From positions 26,279,501 to 26,343,500 of the forward strand of contig NC_091661.1 in NCBI RefSeq assembly GCF_042453785.1: a stretch of 64,000 nt of DNA, read 5' to 3'. Each line of letters opens with the position of its first letter. The first letter of the stretch is position 1. Below, piece by piece: positions 12,691 to 25,390 of the stretch. The notes under the pieces were generated by a model that saw only the letters and a list, made by a program, of their open reading frames with translations, did not search any database and was not told the DNA's origin. Position numbers and translations under genes: made by a program. This DNA is from Malus domestica. Its lineage: Eukaryota > Streptophyta > Magnoliopsida > Rosales > Rosaceae.

Positions 12691-13043
12691 TCTTAATAAA
12701 AATTTGTTTAAAAATTTAGAATTTTTTTAAATATTATTTTTTCTATAAATACCTAACCATCATCTTCCACCTTACATCACATTTCAATATTTTTGACACT
12801 TTCAACCAAAATAGTACTTTCGGAAAATGACACGTGGCATAATAAGATTGGTTAAAAATCCTACCCAAAATTAAAATTATTTTATTTTATTTTATAAAAA
12901 ATAAATAATATTTTAAATGAGCTGGATGCCAGCGCATTTTATAAGTGTGGAGATTATTTGTGCCAACGTATTTTTTAAGGATGGAGAAGCATTTGACTAA
13001 TTTACTGTTCATGAGATATATAATTGTTCACTGAGTAGATTAA
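12691..13043. other. AT-rich stretch, probable remainder of the interrupted repeat
   Basis: No gene seen. It is AT-rich and probably continues the repeat whose left part is at 4318-4716. A clear right terminus was not found. Confidence 0.35.
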
Positions 13044-13416
13044 GGGGTGGTTTGGGAGTGAGGTGCTTAAAAAAAAAGCACCCATGAAAAAAGCTGTGAA
13101 GGTTTTAGGTGTTTGGTAAACTGAAAAAAATGGCTTATTTTGGAAGCTGCTGTGAGAATAAGCTAAAATCAAAGGAAAAAGCTGAAGCTGCTATTTGTAG
13201 CTTTGGAAAACTGGCTTTTTTTCAAAGCACACGGAGCTACAGTACTCTTTTAATGAAAAGATCCACTATCAGACTGCTTTTTTTTTTCCAAAAGCACTTT
13301 TACAAAAAAGTTTACCAAACACTCTGCTGATTTATTTCACAGCCGCTTATTCTCACAGCACAGCCGCTTATTCTCACAACAACTTTATTTCAAAGCACAG
13401 CAATACCAAACCAGCC
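13044..13416. mobile_element. MITE with GGTGGTTTGG-type ends (copy A)
   Basis: Ends read GGGGTGGTTTGGG and, reverse-complemented, TGGCTGGTTTGGTA. The body (GAGAATAAGC and CAAAGCACA blocks near both ends) recurs in opposite orientation at 31579-31956. The ORF inside (13109-13330) is mirrored in the other copy because of shared repeat sequence and is not a gene. Limits are approximate; the end style suggests hAT, not proven. Confidence 0.75.
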
Positions 13417-13586
13417 ATAAATAGGTTGAGTGCAACGCATTTTTTAGGGATAGACTAGCTATGCATATTCCAAACCGGACCGTGCGACCCGTGCGTATCG
13501 TGTCGTTTGGTTAAACGCAATGCCGTGTGTTTTCAGAACGAGATGATGAGATTTTAAGCGAATTGTTGTGAACTCCGTCGCCGACA

Positions 13587-16500
13587 ATGGAAGTCCGACT
13601 CGGTTTTCTGAAATGGGTTGCAGTCATCTTAACGATTCTGGACCGAGTTAACTCGGTCTCCGGTAGCTGCCATTTCAGTTTCGTCGACGATAACAAGCTC
13701 TACAACTACACTCTGGACTCTCCCATCCCTTTCTTCCCTCATGGCGTCCAAAGCGAAGATGGGTACTCTCTCTGTCCTCTACTTGATATGGGGTTTTCTT
13801 ATTTTCACGAATCGTTAATGGTAACTTGTAATTTCTAGTTATTCTCACTGTCAATGATTTTCTTTTCATGATATTAATCTCCAATTTGCTGCAATGGTGG
13901 AATATTTACCTCATCTGCATGTATTTTTCTGTGCATGTCTTGCAACTGTTTGATTGCTGTGGATGTTGTTATGAAATTTGTGATTTTTATGTTAGATGCA
14001 CGAGGTTCTTGGAATTGTGCAAAATAATGTGCTTCTCTCCTGCCGAAACTGGTTTTCATTAAGGCGGCTTAATGCGCTTTTGTTCGAAAGAAATTTGGTT
14101 GAGCCATTCTGATTTTGCCTAGTTTGATATTTGGAAGCATCTTAAACTGCAATAGTTATACGGTACATTATGGTTTAAGGGGTTGCAGAGATTTTTCGCA
14201 CTCTTGAGCTTTGGACAGAGGTTGTATTCTGGCCGATACTCTTATGTATGGCGGCATTCGTGATGTTATTAGTTAATCATCAATTTGGTCAAGCAAAATT
14301 CATTTTTCCTTGCTGCTAAACTTCGTTACTACAGGTTCTACAAGGTGGCAGCAAATGAGACTGTGCTCTGGTTTCAGGTTCGCTCCATCAGGTCACACCT
14401 TTGTTTTTTAACTGATATTTTGTGTGACGATGATCATGATAATATCACAATGCAGTGGTTTGTTATTTTCTTTAACCGATATCATGTTAACTTTTACAAG
14501 CCTAAGCCTTATTAATGTCGCTAGGTTCATTATTGAGTTTATTTTCTTTGACTGTCTGGAGCAGCTTTGCGATGGAATGATTTTCAATCACGACCCACCT
14601 AGATGTGTTGATTGCCGGGTAAATTTGTCAGCTCTATTGCTATTATTTTCTTTATGTTGATGATATAGAAGGCACTGAGACTGTTGCAATTTTGAAATGA
14701 TTCGCACTTATTTACTTGGTACTTAGTTCCTCCCTATATTTTGATCCGTAAGGGAGCTGCTCCGGGGTTTGCTCTCATTTTCTCTATCTCTGCCTTTGAA
14801 GAAAAGAGAGGGTTAGAGAAAGATGGCAATTTGGAAATTGACAGCTAAAGCTGGCACTTACACTGCTAGCTAAACAACTTGAGAGTTATTTCTAAATTTA
14901 GAATCTAAAACTAGCAAAATGCTGCGGAAGTTAATAGAATATTGCAACAGCTTTCAAAGGTCCTAATTGTCATTTGCTTCCTTTTACTTTTAACCTTTAT
15001 TTTGGATTCAATTACTGATAAATCTTTTTAACAATTGACTCGAGTATTACTGTTCACATATAATTCCAGGCTCTTGATCCAGGGTGTAATGGGCAGAGTA
15101 GCCTTTTGTTCAAAATTGGATAAGAAAGATAAAGATAGTAATATGTACTTCCTACCCAAATTTCTGTAGAATACCTTATTTATTTGACTATCATATTGAA
15201 CATTGCAGGATTGTGGGGGTGCATCACGCTGTGGCATGGGTTGTAGTGCGCTTGTGGCAAACAACATAGAAGGTACATATGCTTTGCTTTTTCAGATGAT
15301 TAATGACGTAGCCCTCCATGTACTTTACTGTATCTATTGCTTGTTGGTAAAGTCGAGAAAAGGAATTCACATTCAATTGCTTAGGTATGAGAGCGGTAGT
15401 CGGTGACTCAATCATGTTTGGGAATAAACAAATTAATTTCTTTCAGAAATAAGTTCCTTCTGTTGACTAGCTCTGCAGAAGTAGATCTTTAATTTGGACA
15501 TGTTCTGGAGCAAATAATGCTTTAAGGATCATGATCTGATGAATGCTCTTGCAAGTTGTATTGTGATACACAGTAGCTATTCATAAATAGTGTAAAAAAA
15601 TTGTGACAGCTAAACTTTTTCATGACATCGTATGCTCTGTGGCTTCAAACAAAATTCTCTTGATTTCTTGTATAATGTGCTTTGATACATTAGAAATTGG
15701 GAGCCTGTGATGCCCTCATTTTAATTTCAAACAAAGCAGGAGACTGTGAGGGCTTTCTCATCTAATTTGGATTGAAAATTGTTCTATTTTGGAAGACTCT
15801 GTTTAATCTTCTAAAATGAACCAAGTGGTAACTGCAGGTTACGATGTGTGCACTACCATTGGGCGTGCCTCAAGCATTGACATGAACATAATTGGTGAGA
15901 TTTCTTTTCCATTTTTTTTCGAATCTCCCCCAGATATAAAATTGTATGATACCTTCAGGTTTTCATTACTATAGCTCGAATATGGCATTGCGCAAATATG
16001 TATGGACATGCATGCTTTCTGACCAAATTGATTTGGTTTGTGCATAAAATTTTGGAAATTTATGACTTGTTATGGCAGACAGGAAGAATCCTAACACTGG
16101 TGTCATTGTTAAGATGTCTAGTAGTGGCCTAAAGTTCAACTGTTCGCTGTCTGTGTCTGTGATTTGTGATCCCAATAGAGTTCAGGCAAGACCTTATACG
16201 AAATTATTTGCATAATTTGAAATGATCTAGAATTCTGCATGCTTGGTTAATGATCCAGTTTCTTATCTTTCTATTTTACAGGGGCCACATTCACTTGAGA
16301 AAACTGGGAAATGCGACTATGTGAGTTCTTTCAGTTTCAGAATATCTTTCATTCCTCCTTGCTTAGTGCTTAATCTTATATACTATATGATTATACTTTG
16401 ATAAAGCTGTCCATGGGAGTAGCGATATTTTGTCCATATTCTGTGAACTGTGCAGTGTACACTATGGAGTATAGACCTTTGGCCCTCTGTCTTCAGCTTT

Positions 16501-18185
16501 TGTATTGCTAAGCTTCTTGCCTGATTTAATAAGTTCCTTTAGCTTGAATCTTCCCTCGGTAGATCTCCAGCCATATTTATTAATTAAACTAATCTGATTT
16601 GAATGGTAGACTTGTGTGGAACTGAAGATGTGCTCAACCTGTTTCATTTTCCTGCTTATCATTAGTGTGCTTTGGTGTTGCCTGAAGATGTGTCCTATTT
16701 TTTTTTTCTTTCTCAGCTGGTGGCGCTTTATCTTTTAGGCTTTCTTTTTGTGTATATGGTTCAGGTGAAGGAAAGGGTGGTGGTATTGACTATTGAGAAA
16801 TACAGATAAACTAGCTATGTTTGTCGTTGCTAATGAATGAAATCATAGATTTCAAAATAGGGATGCATGAAGCTTTGAAATGCATGGCACTGGCTCTCTG
16901 TTGACAGTTCATTTTGTGACATTGAAATGGATTTTCAGCGAGTGTATGAACAATGTACAAAATATGAGGTTCATAATCTTCTCATCCTTATGACAGGCTA
17001 CAGTATTGACACATCCTTCTGGCTGTGCCAAGATTGAACACGTGCATGGGAGAGGGTGGGGCTGGCTTGGTACCTTAGGAATCATGTAAGAGTAAAATTT
17101 TTTCCTGAACGTTAATACCAATGGGATTTTCTATGTCTACTGTTGAAGTTTTTCTGAGTCATCTTAATTGATTGATAAGTTGATAACTTATCTGGATTTC
17201 AGAATCTTATGCCTTTTTGGAGCTTATCTGCTGGTTGGGGCAGGTTATCGATATATCAAACTTGGAGTTCGTGGAATACACGTATGTTCCTCAATTAGAT
17301 CAGCTTCTTTTTGTTCAAAAAAAAAAAAAAGATCAGCTTCTTGCATACAAACCATTTAGTTATGCTTGAGTTTGTCCATTCATGTGTCTTGAATTTTTTT
17401 TATGCATAGCTCCATCTATTTGCTGTGTATCAATTTGAAATGGAATTCAAGTTTTCTTAAATTTATAGAGGAAAAACTAATATATGTCAAGAGTCAGGTA
17501 AAATGGTGGTCATGAATTAGGCATAGGAAACTTGGTGATAGATATCAAACAGTGGTTGGTCCATTGAAGGAAATGTTGAAGGGGAGAGAGAACCAAATTG
17601 CATGATCATTACGGCAAAAGGGAATTCAAATTTGTAAGAGTCATGAAATAGGGAATCCGCACGTTCCTTTTACCATTATTACTATAAATCCATATGCCAT
17701 GTTGGGGACAAAACTATTCTTTATTTTTTTTATTTTTTATTTTGGCAGCATACCATTTCGAAATGTGACATGTTAGATCTCATTGCAATGGCGGAAAATA
17801 TCTTAATTGTTACTAGTATTCTGGAATCTGGGCAAGGTTCCAAAGTGTTCCTTCAGTGTTTACGTGATGGGAATTTAACTATGATTTGGTGCTTCTCCTC
17901 TTTACAGATTATACCAAACTTGGACTTTTGGACCGGCTTACCTCAAACTACACAGGTATTCTGCTTAGGTTTACTGATCTGTCTCTTTCCACCGTACTTC
18001 TAGTGACTGGGCACAGATATAAACAATTTTCAATTAGAATGCTTTTTTTTCTTCTTCTTAAGGTGTCAAGATATTGTTAATAATACCACCCTTTGTCTTT
18101 CCAGAGTTTGTTTGCATTCTTAATGCACAAATTTAGGGGCTCTTCTCATGGTCTTCGAAGCACCTATTCTCCTGTCGACTTTTGA
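13587..18185 (+). CDS. Atg27/mannose-6-phosphate-receptor-homology (MRH) type I membrane protein
   Basis: Eleven exons: 13587-13762, 14335-14377, 14565-14618, 15209-15272, 15838-15894, 16079-16185, 16282-16320, 16997-17085, 17203-17281, 17908-17955 and 18105-18185, in frame for 278 aa. Introns are GT-AG except the one after 16185, which has a GC donor. An N-terminal hydrophobic signal peptide (about 1-25) leads into a Cys-rich lumenal region (SCHF, CVDCRDCGG, RCGMGC, CDPNR, GKCDY), as expected of a disulphide-bonded MRH/Atg27 domain. One membrane segment follows at about 203-225 and then a cytosolic tail of about 50 residues ending PVDF. Yeast Atg27 traffics between Golgi, endosomes and vacuole and supports Atg9 vesicle formation. 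A similar role here is inference, and a more general lectin-like sorting receptor is possible. No lesion seen. Confidence 0.85.
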
Positions 18186-19769
18186 GCATAGAGATATTTG
18201 TTTTAGTTCAAGCTGGTGAATTGATTTTGTATCATCTGTGCTCTGCCATCAACATTCAGCAAAAACAGAATGGATCAGTATGCGGCAACAGCCTAGTCAA
18301 AACTAGCACTTAAGCTTGGCATGCACCATCATATAAAGGGTGCCTTCTCCGTCTCACGTATGCTTTTCATTTTATTTTCCGTCACGAGTCATATATTTAG
18401 TTGCAACGTAAAGGAACCCTCCTTACCAAGTACTAGTTTACTTGTTATTTTCCTTCTACATTGTGTCAGCTGCTGTTCAGGCAATTTTGAATGTATTGGT
18501 TTCCACACGAATTTTAATATTTCTCCACATAAATTAAAAATATGAATACGTTAGATGTTTAGTGTCATGCATTATCTTGCATGTTGGAATGTATGGTAGT
18601 GTGCTACTATATCTTTGATATGATTTATTGAAGGTTAATATCTTGCATATTTACAGAGGCTGAATTGACGGATTGATTTAGATGTTTGATGAGATGCAGT
18701 TACTGAACAGATATATTTTTATGGTAGAACTATGTTATGCATTGATGCTTACTCAACAAAAAGCTATTGGATTTTGGATTAGTAGTATGGTGATATGATG
18801 GGAGAAAGGCTGTTTGGAGCGTTTCTCACCACAGAAACCCTCATGAATTGAAAATATCAAAGGCTTTACCTGATGTGCCATTATTTTCTTACTGATTCTG
18901 ATGTGGCTGGCTAACAACATTGTCGAGGTTCTTTGAAAAGCACCAGAAAATGCAACAAGGGTGAAGGTTCTTAACCACAACTCTTTCATACATGAAGTCT
19001 GCCTCATTTTGATTTGGCCATTTGCAATGTGCTCTGTGTCTCTTCAGTCTCAGGTATGAATTTATTTGTCAACTTTTGTAATGAAATTTTATGTGTTTGG
19101 AAATTTTTTTGTACTTAGGAGGGATGAATCGTATTTTCTTGGTGAAGATTATCGAAATTTATGTACTGTGAACTCTTCCTTTGGTATCTTTCTTCATATT
19201 TTGGTGAGGAAGTGAAGGGGGTTCTGGGGTTCAACAGCGAGAAAATTAATTTTTAAAAGCATTTACCGTGTGAGCTTTACAGACATAGAGAAAATCAAAC
19301 TTTCTGTTTTGCGTCGATGCATGCATTTCTCACATTGTATTTTCTGAACTTTATTTATAGAACTTACACTAAAGTTGGATCTAAAACGTCCTTGCGTTGT
19401 CCCAATGTCATTAGAGGTCGTGGAACAATAGGAATACATTGACTTACCTGGGTCATAACCGGTGTCTGTGGGTTCTATTCCTTTCTTTGGCATCGGTTAA
19501 ACCTCTTCTTCCTACGCCTATGGCTTCGGTTCCCCCTTGAGAGAGTCGACAAGGTTACAAGTTATTAGTTAGTCAATAATTGTAATTAATTAATTTTGGC
19601 CAAACTATGATTATTTGTTGTGATTAAATGTGAGGTGATCAGCTGAGCTGCTACTTCTTTGTTGTATTATTGAGTACAGAATTAAGAAAGCCAAAGCAGG
19701 TGAATGCCAACCACTTTGAGCCTGAAATATTACCCACTTTCCAATCACCCTCCACCTAAAACTAATATT

Positions 19770-19813
<44 letters not shown>

Positions 19814-20027
19814 GTAGAGAATTTGATAGACACTATTACTTATAATCATGCACCTGTAGTAGTCTCACCCACTCCGCTCCACTTGTATTCTTGGAATTCA
19901 GTTTTTCTTTTGGGACCAGAAATGGTATTTGGTTTAATGATTTCCCATACACAGAAATGCCTGAGATGCAATTTACTATTCATTGGCCTACCTTTGGATA
20001 TCATATCGGCTTCAATAGTAAGGGAAT
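18186..20027. other. Intergenic; contains a (TC)n microsatellite
   Basis: No supported gene. A (TC)19 tract runs 19773-19810. The rest is AT-rich, with short open frames of no recognisable family. Confidence 0.6.
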
Positions 20028-20222
20028 CAAACCACCACGGCGTTGCTAAGTGACTGGGGATGAATTTTAAACTCTATTTCACTTGGCACGTCTTGGGTTC
20101 AATTCCTAGCGCTGGTGAATCATCCAATGGTGATTAGGAGTAGGTTGAAATGCATCTGTGAGTCTTTCCAGCCTCTACAAGAGTGGATTGTCATAGCAAA
20201 ACCAATAGTTGCTCTCCCTTTT
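20028..20222 (+). mobile_element. tRNA-derived SINE (older copy)
   Basis: The segment starts ACCACCACGG and contains GGTTCAATTCC, a B-box-like motif, then GTGAGTCTTTCC. It matches the better-preserved SINE at 40879-41105 in the same order of blocks. No target duplication was recognised, so the limits are approximate. Confidence 0.6.
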
Positions 20223-20257
20223 AAAAATTTCTTCAATTTTAGATTTATTCCTCCTTT

Positions 20258-20417
20258 GCTACTTAGCACTATGGTCTAGTAGTATTTCTCTTTAAGTGAG
20301 ATGTCTTATGTTTAATTATTAGCAAAGACGAATTTGAATCACATTATTACTAGCTAATTATAAGGCTAAGCCCACCCCTCCTATGTAGAGAATATAATTT
20401 GTTCAAGAAAAAAAAAA
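20258..20417 (+). mobile_element. Second-family SINE
   Basis: Begins GCTACTTAGCACTATGGTC and ends in an A-rich tail (about 20408-20417). It is flanked by 13-bp repeats TTATTCCTCCTTT (20245-20257) and TTACTCCTCCTTT (20418-20430), one mismatch. Block order resembles the SINE at 36804-36972 read on the minus strand. Confidence 0.65.
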
Positions 20418-20430
20418 TTACTCCTCCTTT

Positions 20431-20842
20431 TAAATCACTTAATTCATTTTTCTTTTTCTGTAACAACAGGATTAAAATTAGTGCATTTTTGCTCATCACC
20501 GTAACCATCTCGTTATTTACTAGGTGTCATTTCATTTTCACCTAATTATAGTTAATTTTTTTTTCAAAATTAAAAGGGAGCATTTATTGTGAAATATAAC
20601 TATGATTAAGTGGAAAAGAAAAACTATGATTAAGTGGAATGACGCATGGTAGGTAATAAGGTGTACGGAGTCGACGTTGGTGCTGAGACTGCCGATTTTT
20701 AATATAATATTCCCGACCCAAATGATTCTTATATATTTGTTCTTCTCACGGACGATGAATCTGTATGGAGACCTCCATCTCATAATTTCCAATCCAAACT
20801 AAATCACACATCCAAACACAATTATACGATTTCACGAGACTA
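20431..20842. other. Intergenic, upstream region of the TBL gene
   Basis: AT-rich, with no recognised element. It should contain the promoter of the gene starting at 20843, but I see no clear TATA box. Confidence 0.4.
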
Positions 20843-23625
20843 ATGAAGCCACCGCCGTACTCCTCCTCCGCCGCCGTCTTCCGCAAGGCTAGACTCTCTC
20901 CCTACCTCTTCACCCTCCTCTCCTTCGTCCTCTTCGTCTCCGTCCTCTACGGCGCGGACCTCACCTGCATTTTCGGCCACCGTCAACTCACCACCAGCTC
21001 CGACCCACTCGTTATCAAAACCGTTGAGTCAACCTACCTCATTCCACCGAGTCAATCAATTTCCTATTGCAAAAATTTGAATATTTTTCAATTTACTAAA
21101 TTGGGTTTTGCGTTTTGGGGCTAGGGAAGAAGAGGGAGAAGCTGCCGTTCGCCGTCGGCAAGACCGACGAAGGGTGCGACGTGTTCAGCGGGAGGTGGGT
21201 TTTTGACGAGTCGACTCGGCCGCTTTACGAGGAATCGGAGTGCCCGTACATTCAGCCGCAGCTGACCTGCCAAGAACACGGGCGGCCCGACAAGGACTAC
21301 CAGAAATGGCGGTGGCAGCCCCACGGCTGCGATCTTCCCAGGTCAGTTGCTCAGTCGCTATAAAAAAAAAAAAGGCGTCAATTCCTCGTTTTAATCGGCG
21401 TTGTTTGGGGAAGTTGAGCCGATTTTTTGCTTTCCCTTTTGAGCTTTTACAAAAAGCATCGTACGACCGGAACTCTCCTCGTTCTGTATCCCTACGTACG
21501 TATCTCGTCACCGACAAACGAAACGGTTTTGTCCCTTTGTCCTTGTTTGACGAACCGGTTTTCCCAATCGAACCGGCTGGGTTGCTTCCAGCCGGCCGGG
21601 TCGACAGTTGTTTATACGCTGCCGTTCTGTTCCTGGGGAAATCGAGATCGCGTACATTCCTTCCATCTGTCGCCCGTTCGAGACAACTAAGGGACGGGGC
21701 CCACTGTTCCATAGAACAGCGGGGAAGAGGTGGGGCCCAAATTGTGTACGGGCTTACCGAGTGCCATAGTATGGGCTATTTAGAACGGCCCGGAGATAAT
21801 CTAAAAGTGCTTTTAGGTATTAGAAGCATTTTCAAGAGAAGCACGTGACCATACTTTGATTTTTACTAAACATTTCAACGTGTTTATCATAAAATTACTT
21901 TTAACATAAGCGTTTATGAACATATGTACTTTTTAGAGATACAATCTCAAACAGGGATTAAGATCCTCTTTTGATCTCAGCCCACGGACCGAGCAATTAG
22001 AGCGTTCAAGAGAGAGAGATATGGACGTTGGACAGAGAGAGAGATGTGTTGTGTGAGGTAGGCCAATGGGATGGGCCAATGAAGACCAATAAAATTTAAG
22101 GTCTGGATTGCTCGGTTCGCAGGCTTTAGAGTTTGAGATCCGGAGAGGATCTAAATCCCTCAAACAGCCCCTAGTTGTACCACAATTGTCCTAACAAATT
22201 ATAGTATGTTTAATTTATTCATAAACAGCCATGTTAAAATACATAATTTTACCTTCTAATAATTCTGCATATTTGTCACTGGTAGTTTTTATTTGGTGTT
22301 ACAATGTCATTGGTATTAACATTAATTTGATAATCTTATAAAAATCATATATCCTTCGATGATGGATTTTTTCTAATTTACCAATAGAGTAACATGTATA
22401 ACGTTCTTCTCACAAATTATGCAGCTTCAATGCCACATTGATGCTCGAGACGATACGAGGGAAGCGGATGATGTTCGTTGGAGATTCTCTGAACCGGGGT
22501 CAGTATGTTTCCATGATTTGTCTTCTCCACAAGCTCATCCCGGATGATGCCAAATCCATGGAGACCTTCGACTCAGACTCGCGAACTGTTTTCACAGCCA
22601 AGGTGACATTTCATTGACGTTTTCACTTTTTCTCATACTTCTCAAATGTACATTGACGTTTTACTGACTCATTTACTATTCTGTGTTCCATAATGTGCAG
22701 ACATACAATGCCACAATCGAGTTCTATTGGGCGCCGTTTCTGCTTGAATCAAACTCGGATAATGCTATCGTCCATAGGATATCTGACAGGATTGTAAGGA
22801 AAGGGTCCATCAATAAGCACGGCAAACATTGGAAGGGCGTTGATTTATTGGTGTTCAATACTTATCTGTGGTGGATGACCGGCGTGGAATTTAAAATAAT
22901 GTACTTTCTTGCCCCTATCAAATTATAAATTACTTAACTCTCTCTTCCTATATTGCTTAAAAAAATGTCTAATTGCTGAAATTTTAATTTTCAGACTAGG
23001 TTCCTTCAATGATGAGGTGAAAGATATTGTGAAGCTGCCAACGACAGAGGCTTATCGTATGGCGATGAAAACTATGTTAAGATGGGTGCGGAAGAACATG
23101 GACCCCAAGAAGACAAGGGTCTTTTTCACTAGCATGTCACCTTCTCATGGAAAGTGAGCACAATTCTCTCAACACTATTTATTCAAATCATAAATATAGC
23201 ATTCAAAATTGTGATGACCCCGATGCGTAACTTGTGCTTGAAGTTTTCACAAGATTAAGGTGGACTGACATTTGATATTTGGCAGTGGTATAGAATGGGG
23301 AGGTGAACCAGGAGGTAACTGTTACAACCAGACTACTTTGATTGAGGATCCAAACTACTGGGGTTCAGATTCCCGGAAAAACATAATGGAGGTAATTGGA
23401 GATGTATTTAGTAAATCGAAGGTGCCCATTTCTTTTCTCAACATCACGCAACTCTCAAACTATCGCAAGGACGCCCACACATCAATCTACAAGAAGCAGT
23501 GGTCCCCTCTGACTCCCGAGCAAATAGCCAACCCTGTTAGCTATGCCGATTGCGTGCATTGGTGTTTGCCTGGCCTTCAAGATACTTGGAACGAGCTTCT
23601 GTTCGCCAAACTTTTCTATCCTTGA
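20843..23625 (+). CDS. TRICHOME BIREFRINGENCE-LIKE (TBL) polysaccharide O-acetyltransferase
   Basis: Six exons: 20843-21050, 21125-21341, 22425-22602, 22701-22900, 22995-23153 and 23286-23625, in frame for 433 aa. A short basic N-terminus and one membrane anchor (about 18-36) predict a type II Golgi protein. The TBL domain starts at the [13 protein letters not shown] region. The PC-esterase part carries the catalytic GDS (161-163) and the DCVH triad motif (D409, H412) near the C-terminus. It most resembles the ESK1/TBL33-35 branch, which acetylates xylan in the Golgi; the exact paralogue is not certain. The first splice junction is the weak point: the donor at 21051 (GTCAAT) is poor but restores frame to the KKREK stretch. 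The last join (AA/TGG) is also less certain. A degraded tandem copy follows at 27064. Confidence 0.85.
21955..22158. mobile_element. Mutator-type foldback MITE in a TBL intron
   Basis: A 204-bp element with inverted ends GGATTAAGATCCTC and GAGGATCTAAATCC, flanked by perfect 9-bp duplications CTCAAACAG (21946-21954 and 22159-22167). Nine-base duplications are typical of Mutator-like elements. It lies in intron 2 of the TBL gene. Confidence 0.88.
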
Positions 23626-23857
23626 TCATGGTCCAAAGTGGTGAGTTCTCATCCTCTGCCCTTTCAAGATGGTCATTGCATGGTGAGATCTAGCTGGTGG
23701 CAAGGAATAAGTGTAAATTAGTTATCCATGAAAAATTTGGCATGGAAGATAGATAGATTGAATCCTGCTTTGAAGTTGAAATGTGAAAAATGAAAATTTT
23801 GTTATGAAATTTGAGGTTTGTGAAGGAGAATACTTGAGTATAGTAATTAATTAAAAG

Positions 23858-24259
23858 TGTTGATGCACAAAACCGGAGGGTCTTGGAACAACGTAAATCC
23901 AACCGTGAATCTGCAAGAGAGTAAAGAACACAAGATGTATCGTGGTTCACCTCAATGTTTGGGCTACGTCCACACTGATATTGATTGTATTTCTCTCTAA
24001 CTGTATGTATGGATTACAAGGGTGAGGGGGAGTTCCCCAGAGAAAGAGAGAGTTTGAGAGTAGGGATTGTGGTGAGGATGAGACCTCTGTTTAGAGGATG
24101 TGAGGCTTGAGGATTGTGAGGGTGAGGAGTCTCTTTTATAGAGTAATGACTCCTCACTTATTACATATTTGCCCTCTTCATTTATTACATAATTATATTT
24201 GAGTCTCTTAAGTATTTATACGAGGTCTAAATACGAAGGCCCAAAGTATAGTATAAACA
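23858..24259 (-). mobile_element. Solo LTR (402 bp)
   Basis: Ends TGTTGATGCA and TATAAACA, flanked by 5-bp duplications AAAAG (23853-23857 and 24260-24264). A TATA-like CTATAAAAG on the minus strand (24133-24141) suggests minus orientation. There is no internal coding region, so it looks like the product of LTR-LTR recombination, about 230 bp after the TBL stop codon. Confidence 0.75.
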
Positions 24260-24264
24260 AAAAG

Positions 24265-24659
24265 AAAGTAGAGAATTATCACATTGTTTTCAAGGGCACT
24301 CTGTTCGAGTCATGTTTCGTAGACGGCTTTGAAGCCAAATGACATTGTATTTTTTGCAAACCATCAGGTATCACTCACTGATCAACTTCTAAAAACATGT
24401 TGGTACTGTTGGCCACATATGCCTCGTACGTTGTCGTTTTTGATAGTCAAACTTGAGACCTTTCTCTAATATATAATCATAGCTTCTAATTTTACAAAGG
24501 AAAATAAGGGGATGATTGAGATTTAATTTTTCAAAAGCCACTAAGGGAAAAAGAAGTTATATCACACAGAGGGGACGTTGAGGGGGAGTGAAAGGTGCAG
24601 TCGCATATAACCTCAAATTTGAAGGGGCCTCCAAAATTTTGCCATCTAATATTATGTAA
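24265..24659. other. Intergenic, unassigned
   Basis: No gene or clear repeat boundary seen. The sequence around 24600-24650 looks like old transposon debris but cannot be classified. Confidence 0.4.
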
Positions 24660-25390
24660 GGGAGACTTTGGATGCGGTCCCTAGTTATGAATAGTCTTTG
24701 ACTGAAACCTTGTTGGTTTTCAATTTTTGATCCAAGTCCCTGAAATTAATTGATAATTTATTTCTATGTACGTTACTATATTTTTTAAATTAAAAATTAA
24801 AATTTATAGTTGTTTATAGTAATGAGATTTTAAATAAAAAACCATAATTTGTGGGATTAAAAATATTAAAATATAAATATACTATTGTGTGTGTGTGTGT
24901 GTAAACATGGGTACATTCATAAAAAATAACCAAAAAATTATTGTATCAAAACATGGGTACATTCTTCAAAATGGGTACATTTAGCAAAAATAAAAATGGG
25001 TACAAATAAATAAAAAAATATGGGTACAATACAAATAAAACTTTAAAAAATATGGGCACAAAAAGAAATTAATATATGGGTACAAATTAAAACTGAAAGG
25101 AAAATTGGTACAAATTAAAAAAGGGTTGCAAATTAAAAATGGGTACAAACTAAAAATAAAAATATATGATAAAAAATTTAGCCATAAATATAAATATACT
25201 AATTGTAATATTTTTAATATTAAATGAATATATTTAGAAATAAAAAATATTTTATTATTGAAATAATTAATGATATTATTAATACAAAGACCTTGATCAA
25301 AAATTAAAAAGTAATAAGGTTTTAATCAATAGAGTAGTAAAAATAAGGATGAAAACCTAATTACTCCATTATGTAATAATGTTTTATATT
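24660..25390. repeat. Foldback-like element with internal GGGTACA repeats
   Basis: Inverted similarity links a block near 24700-24780 (CAATTTTTGATCCAAGTCC) with the reverse complement of 25270-25330 (AATTTTTGATCAAGGTC). The interior (about 24905-25155) holds about nine spaced copies of ATGGGTACA or close variants, 15-40 bp apart, in very A-rich sequence. A (GT)n tract lies at about 24888-24902. No coding potential. Confidence 0.5.

Noticed and set aside
13109-13330. 73-codon ORF with a near-identical partner at 31545-31913
   Set aside because: Both are inside copies of one MITE, so similarity reflects the repeat, not protein conservation.
21185-21848. Long ORFs of 175 and 202 codons on both strands over TBL exon 2 and intron 2
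   Set aside because: They overlap the TBL coding exon in other frames and run into its intron; GC-rich shadow frames.
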